DNA from: Pelotomaculum sp.
Lineage (GTDB): Bacteria; Bacillota; Desulfotomaculia; Desulfotomaculales; Pelotomaculaceae
NCBI GenBank assembly: GCA_003489345.1
Contig: DNIT01000230.1
Coordinates: 33,710-41,835, forward strand
Reading direction: 5' to 3'
DNA length: 8,126 nt
The notes beneath the pieces were generated by a model, which saw only the letters and a list, made by a program, of their open reading frames with translations, made no database searches and was not told where the DNA came from. Position 1 is the stretch's first letter; each line of letters opens with the position of its first letter. Both the position numbers and the translations under genes were made by a program. Positions 6,077-8,126 of the stretch are shown in pieces.

Positions 6077-6265
6077 ATGAAAAAGGCGTCTCTCAATGAA
6101 AAGCTGGAAAAAGAGAAGGAAAAACTTAACAGGCTCGCGGATAAAGCCTTGAAAAACGGTATCCCCTTCATCCAGGATGAGGCATTTATGGCGCAGAACC
6201 GCAAGGTTGACGCCTTGGTAGTCAAGCTAATTAAGGAGAAAAAACGGCACAAGAAAAACCGGTAG
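6077..6265 (+). CDS. Small charged helical protein, possible Spo0E-like phosphatase
   Basis: A 62-residue, very lysine-rich protein starting at ATG 6077 with an excellent AAAGGAG (6062-6068) eight bases upstream; the frame extends further left but without a comparable start. The sequence predicts two helices joined by a short turn: KLEKEKEKLNRLADKALKNG (9-28), the turn near GIPF, then AQNRKVDALVVKLIKEKKR (39-57). This two-helix layout and the second helix resemble Spo0E-like aspartyl-phosphate phosphatases, whose signature is SQxLDxLI. Here the motif reads NRKVDALV, so the aspartate and following Leu-Val are kept but serine is replaced by asparagine. If the match is real, it would remove phosphate from a response regulator such as Spo0A. 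A nucleic-acid-binding role is equally open given the basic tail KKRHKKNR. The gene is real on ribosome-binding-site grounds; the function is a guess. A terminator follows at 6290-6318. Confidence 0.7.
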   Translation: MKKASLNEKLEKEKEKLNRLADKALKNGIPFIQDEAFMAQNRKVDALVVKLIKEKKRHKKNR

Positions 6266-6289
6266 AAACAATAAGGCAACCGATTAACC

Positions 6290-6318
6290 GGCGCTTCATT
6301 AAAAAGGCGCTATTTTTT
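6290..6318 (+). terminator. Intrinsic terminator of the 62-codon gene
   Basis: GCGCTT (6291-6296) pairs with AGGCGC (6305-6310), allowing one G-T pair, with an eight-base loop, then TATTTTTT (6311-6318). It lies 25 bases after the stop codon. Confidence 0.7.
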
Positions 6319-6520
6319 GAGGAGTTGATTATATACAAATGACATAAATATTTTTGTAGCTTTTCGCTCCCTTGCGAGGTTTTAATAGTTAGGAGGAAAG
6401 GTCCCAAGGGAGGTCCCGCCGGATGGGAAAGGAACAGGTGGTTTCCCGCAAGCTGTTCAAGGGCAGGTGCTTTATGCAAGGCCGGAGAGTGCATTAGATT
6501 AGGACAAAAAAATATTTTCA
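6319..6520. other. Purine-rich region with short ORF and small hairpins upstream of blaI
   Basis: This 200-base stretch lies between a terminator and the blaI promoter. It contains AAGGGAGG (6407-6413), a good ribosome binding site nine bases before ATG 6423. That ATG begins a 24-codon frame ending at TAG 6495-6497 (a basic peptide starting MGKEQVV). AGGTCCC occurs twice (6399-6405 and 6411-6417 with one change at its start). Possible stems are GGGAAA (6425-6430) with TTTCCC (6442-6447), and AACAG (6433-6437) with CTGTT (6454-6458); these cannot form together. No clear promoter for it was found. It may be a small protein gene, an RNA, or debris. Confidence 0.4.
6423..6497 (+). CDS. Possible 24-residue basic peptide
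   Basis: ATG 6423 is preceded by AAGGGAGG at nine bases. The peptide has nine Lys/Arg and two Cys-free halves apart from one cysteine; no family is recognised. The frame upstream is open only back to a TAG at 6390-6392. Its reality rests on the ribosome binding site alone. Confidence 0.25.
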   Translation: MGKEQVVSRKLFKGRCFMQGRRVH

Positions 6521-6595
6521 AAGACTACTAAAATAGTCTTGACAGGTGCAGACTATCGCGGTAGTATTTAATTGTGGAGAAACTATTGCAATAGT
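6521..6595. promoter_or_regulatory. Three BlaI-type operators around the promoter
   Basis: Operator 1 is AAGACTA (6521-6527) with TAGTCTT (6534-6540), overlapping the -35 box. Operator 2 is ACTA (6552-6555) with TAGT (6562-6565) around TCGCGG, between the boxes and covering the start of the -10. Operator 3 is the perfect 14-base palindrome ACTATTGCAATAGT (6582-6595), in the leader. All share the ACTA/TAGT half-sites known for BlaI/MecI operators. Centres lie 28 and 30 bases apart, just under three helical turns. Bound repressor would block the polymerase, giving autoregulation. Confidence 0.8.
6539..6567 (+). promoter_or_regulatory. Promoter of the blaI-M56 operon
   Basis: TTGACA (6539-6544) is a perfect -35 and TAGTAT (6562-6567) a -10 at the ideal 17-base spacing. 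Transcription should start near 6574, about 40 bases before the blaI start codon. Both hexamers are embedded in BlaI-type operators. Confidence 0.8.
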
Positions 6596-6614
6596 CCGAA
6601 AAGGAGATGCGCGC

Positions 6615-6974
6615 ATGGGAATAAAACTTTTCGATTCCGAACTAAAGGTGATGGATGTCTTATGGAAGGAGGGTGATTTGACCGCCAAACGTCTTACTGA
6701 AATCCTCAAAGAGCAGGTGGGATGGAATAAAAACACTACCTACACTGTGATTAAAAAATGTATCGTCAAGGGGGCCATAGAGCGACTGGAACCCAATTTC
6801 TTGTGCCGGGCTGTCATCTCAAAAGAACAGGTGCAGGAACAGGAAACCACGGAACTGATCAACAAGGTATTTGACGGCTCTGCCGATTTGCTTTTCGCTT
6901 CTCTTTTGAGCAGGAAAACTCTGTCTGTGGAAGAAATCGCAAGGCTGAAGCAGCTTGTCAATAATTTGAAATGA
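6615..6974 (+). CDS. blaI: BlaI/MecI/CopY-family transcriptional repressor
   Basis: A 119-residue repressor, close to the 120-126 typical of the family. The winged helix spans about residues 5-68: FDSELKVMDVLWKEGDLTAK (6-25) is the family's N-terminal signature, and WNKNTTYTVIKKCIVKG (37-53) is the recognition helix region. The C-terminal helices (72-119, including LINKVFDGSADLLFASLLSR at 81-100) form the dimerisation domain, where related repressors are cut by the partner protease. The exact Asn-Phe bond cleaved in Staphylococcus BlaI is not seen in the matching segment. ATG 6615 follows AAAAGGAG (6599-6606) at eight bases; an ATG at 6607 is in another frame. It should bind the three ACTA/TAGT operators upstream and repress itself and the following M56 peptidase gene, which begins 10 bases after its stop. 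The symbol names the family; the regulon need not include a beta-lactamase. Confidence 0.9.
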   Translation: MGIKLFDSELKVMDVLWKEGDLTAKRLTEILKEQVGWNKNTTYTVIKKCIVKGAIERLEPNFLCRAVISKEQVQEQETTELINKVFDGSADLLFASLLSRKTLSVEEIARLKQLVNNLK

Positions 6975-6984
6975 GGCGGCGAAT

Positions 6985-8126
6985 ATGGATATTTGGCAAA
7001 TGAGTCTTTTGGGGGCTGTCCTCATTAGCGCCGTTGTTATCGTCCGAGCGCTTACCCTGCACAAACTGCCGAAAAAGACGTTTCTTATTCTGTGGGGCGT
7101 TGTGATTTGCCGCTTGCTCATTCCCTTTTCCATTCCGTCGCGTTTCAGCTTTTACACGGGTATCGACATGTTGAAACGGGCAGTTACGGAAACGACGGTT
7201 TTCACCGCTCCTGTAAAAACGACGGGTATCCCCAATATAGGCGCTGTTCCCAATCTGGAGCATACCATTGGGATTGGCGCGTCAGTCGTATCCGTTGCGC
7301 CCGTTACGATCATTTGGCTGGCTGGCATGTGCGCCTGTGCCTTATTTTTCATCGTGACCTATATCAAATGCCGCAGGGAATTTCAAACCGCCCTGCCAGT
7401 CACAAATAGCTTTGCAGCCTTTTGGCTGCGGGAACATCCGATGGGGCGGTCTGTCCAAATAAGACAATCCGATAAAATCAAAGCGCCGCTGACGTATGGG
7501 ATCTTCCGACCCGTGGTGTTGCTGCCCAAAACAACAGACTGGACAGACGAAACAAAGCTGCGTTATATCCTTACCCATGAATTTGTGCATATCAGGCGGT
7601 TTGACGCGCTGACCAAGCTATTGCTGGCGTCCGCTTTATGCATCCACTGGTTTAACCCTCTGGTGTGGGTGATGTATGTGCTGGCAAACCGTGACCTTGA
7701 GCTGTCCTGCGACGAAACAGTGGTGCAGACCTTCGGGGAAACCACGAAATCAGCTTACGCTATGACGCTCATCGGCCTGGAGGAAAGGAAGAACAGACTA
7801 ACCCCCTTATGCAACAATTTCAGCCAAAACGCTATTGAAGAAAGGATTGTGTCGATTATGAAAATGAAAAAAACTTCCCTGATCGGAATGATACTGGCCC
7901 TTGCTTTGGTTATTGGCGTACCCGCTGTATTTGCTACCTCTGCCAATACGGCAGGACAAGCGGATGACCAGGAACCTTCCGTTCGTCGGCTTGTGTTCCT
8001 TAGAGGTGCTAATATAGATACCCAAACCGTCATGGCCATGACTGGTCATCCCGCAATGTCAATGTTTGATCAGGCAACTGGGAAAGACAGGATCAGTTGG
8101 GATGAAGGAAAAACTTGGATGACCGT
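6985..8126 (+). CDS. M56-family (BlaR1-type) membrane metallopeptidase, partial at the right edge
   Basis: The frame from ATG 6985 is open to the last base: 380 residues and no stop. GAGG (6973-6976) lies eight bases before the start. Membrane helices fall at about 5-22, 33-50, 105-125 and 298-318. The zinc motif THEFVHIRRFD has His198, Glu199 and His202, and the downstream acidic ligand is in RDLELSCDE (236-244), as in BlaR1 and MecR1. TYGIFRPVVLLP (170-181) is another family hallmark. After the fourth helix comes an outer segment with QPS-like spacer sequence and then SWDEGKTWMT (371-380), similar to the GGKTW motif seen in many Firmicute M56 proteins. No penicillin-binding SxxK fold is seen in the part present. 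On signal, the protease should activate and lead to cleavage of the upstream BlaI-type repressor, inducing the operon. Family is secure; the inducing signal is unknown, and the C-terminal domain lies outside the window. Confidence 0.92.
   Translation, partial: MDIWQMSLLGAVLISAVVIVRALTLHKLPKKTFLILWGVVICRLLIPFSIPSRFSFYTGIDMLKRAVTETTVFTAPVKTTGIPNIGAVPNLEHTIGIGASVVSVAPVTIIWLAGMCACALFFIVTYIKCRREFQTALPVTNSFAAFWLREHPMGRSVQIRQSDKIKAPLTYGIFRPVVLLPKTTDWTDETKLRYILTHEFVHIRRFDALTKLLLASALCIHWFNPLVWVMYVLANRDLELSCDETVVQTFGETTKSAYAMTLIGLEERKNRLTPLCNNFSQNAIEERIVSIMKMKKTSLIGMILALALVIGVPAVFATSANTAGQADDQEPSVRRLVFLRGANIDTQTVMAMTGHPAMSMFDQATGKDRISWDEGKTWMT

Noticed and set aside
5959..6279. Minus-strand 106-codon frame opposite the 62-codon gene
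   Set aside because: It is rich in Phe/Ser/Leu as expected opposite a Lys/Glu-rich gene, and lacks a ribosome binding site; the plus-strand gene has AAAGGAG.
6399..6497. Cobalamin- or other riboswitch in the leader before blaI
   Set aside because: GCAAG and AGGTG-like words occur, but the conserved order and pairing of known classes are not there.
6607..6616. Alternative ATG 6607 for blaI and the ATGCGCGCAT palindrome
   Set aside because: ATG 6607 is in another frame and too close to the ribosome binding site; the 10-base palindrome is probably chance.
7092..7409. Several frames on both strands over 7092-8049
   Set aside because: They lie within the M56 peptidase gene, whose frame is open from 6985 to the edge and carries the HEFVH motif.
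1..8126. CRISPR array, tRNA, rRNA, intact insertion sequence
   Set aside because: No regularly spaced repeats, no cloverleaf or rRNA-like sequence, and no complete transposase frame were seen on either strand.

Overview
The window looks like an accessory stretch of a low-to-mid-GC Firmicute chromosome, most likely Clostridia or a relative. The evidence is strong AAAGGAG-type ribosome binding sites, GTG starts, intrinsic terminators with T-runs, and gene families typical of that phylum: a DUF4179-type anti-sigma protein, BlaI with an M56 peptidase, and an XRE regulator fused to a membrane domain. Genus cannot be read from the sequence alone.

Left part (1-1806): the C-terminal end of a PEP-utilising phosphotransferase, of the rifampicin phosphotransferase / PEP synthase type, overlaps a 12-helix MFS drug-efflux type transporter. 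A small gene follows that is broken by a frameshift (1399-1760), and the unit closes with a good terminator at 1771-1806. An inactivating or modifying enzyme beside an efflux pump suggests a detoxification operon, but the substrate is unknown.

Middle (1807-4419): a 450-base gene-free stretch rich in inverted repeats leads into a translationally coupled pair, an ECF-type sigma factor (GTG start beside a run of eight G) and its membrane-anchored DUF4179 anti-sigma partner. A second gene-free stretch follows, with four successive palindromes, the last being a strong two-way terminator, and then a promoter.

Right part (4420-8126): an XRE regulator with about six membrane helices and its own terminator; a small soluble XRE regulator on the minus strand with three TTTTAcTGCG half-sites upstream; a 62-residue charged helical protein that may be a divergent Spo0E-like phosphatase; a purine-rich, possibly structured intergenic region holding a 24-codon ORF; and a BlaI repressor with an M56 (BlaR1-type) membrane metallopeptidase behind a clear promoter with three BlaI-type operators. 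The peptidase gene is open to the right edge. Its outer segment does not look like the penicillin-binding sensor of classical BlaR1, so the signal is probably something other than a beta-lactam.

Taken together, 2.2-8.1 kb is almost entirely sensing and regulation: two membrane-linked pairs (sigma/anti-sigma and BlaI/M56), one membrane-fused XRE protein, one soluble XRE protein and one small possible phosphatase. No CRISPR array, tRNA, rRNA or intact mobile element was seen.
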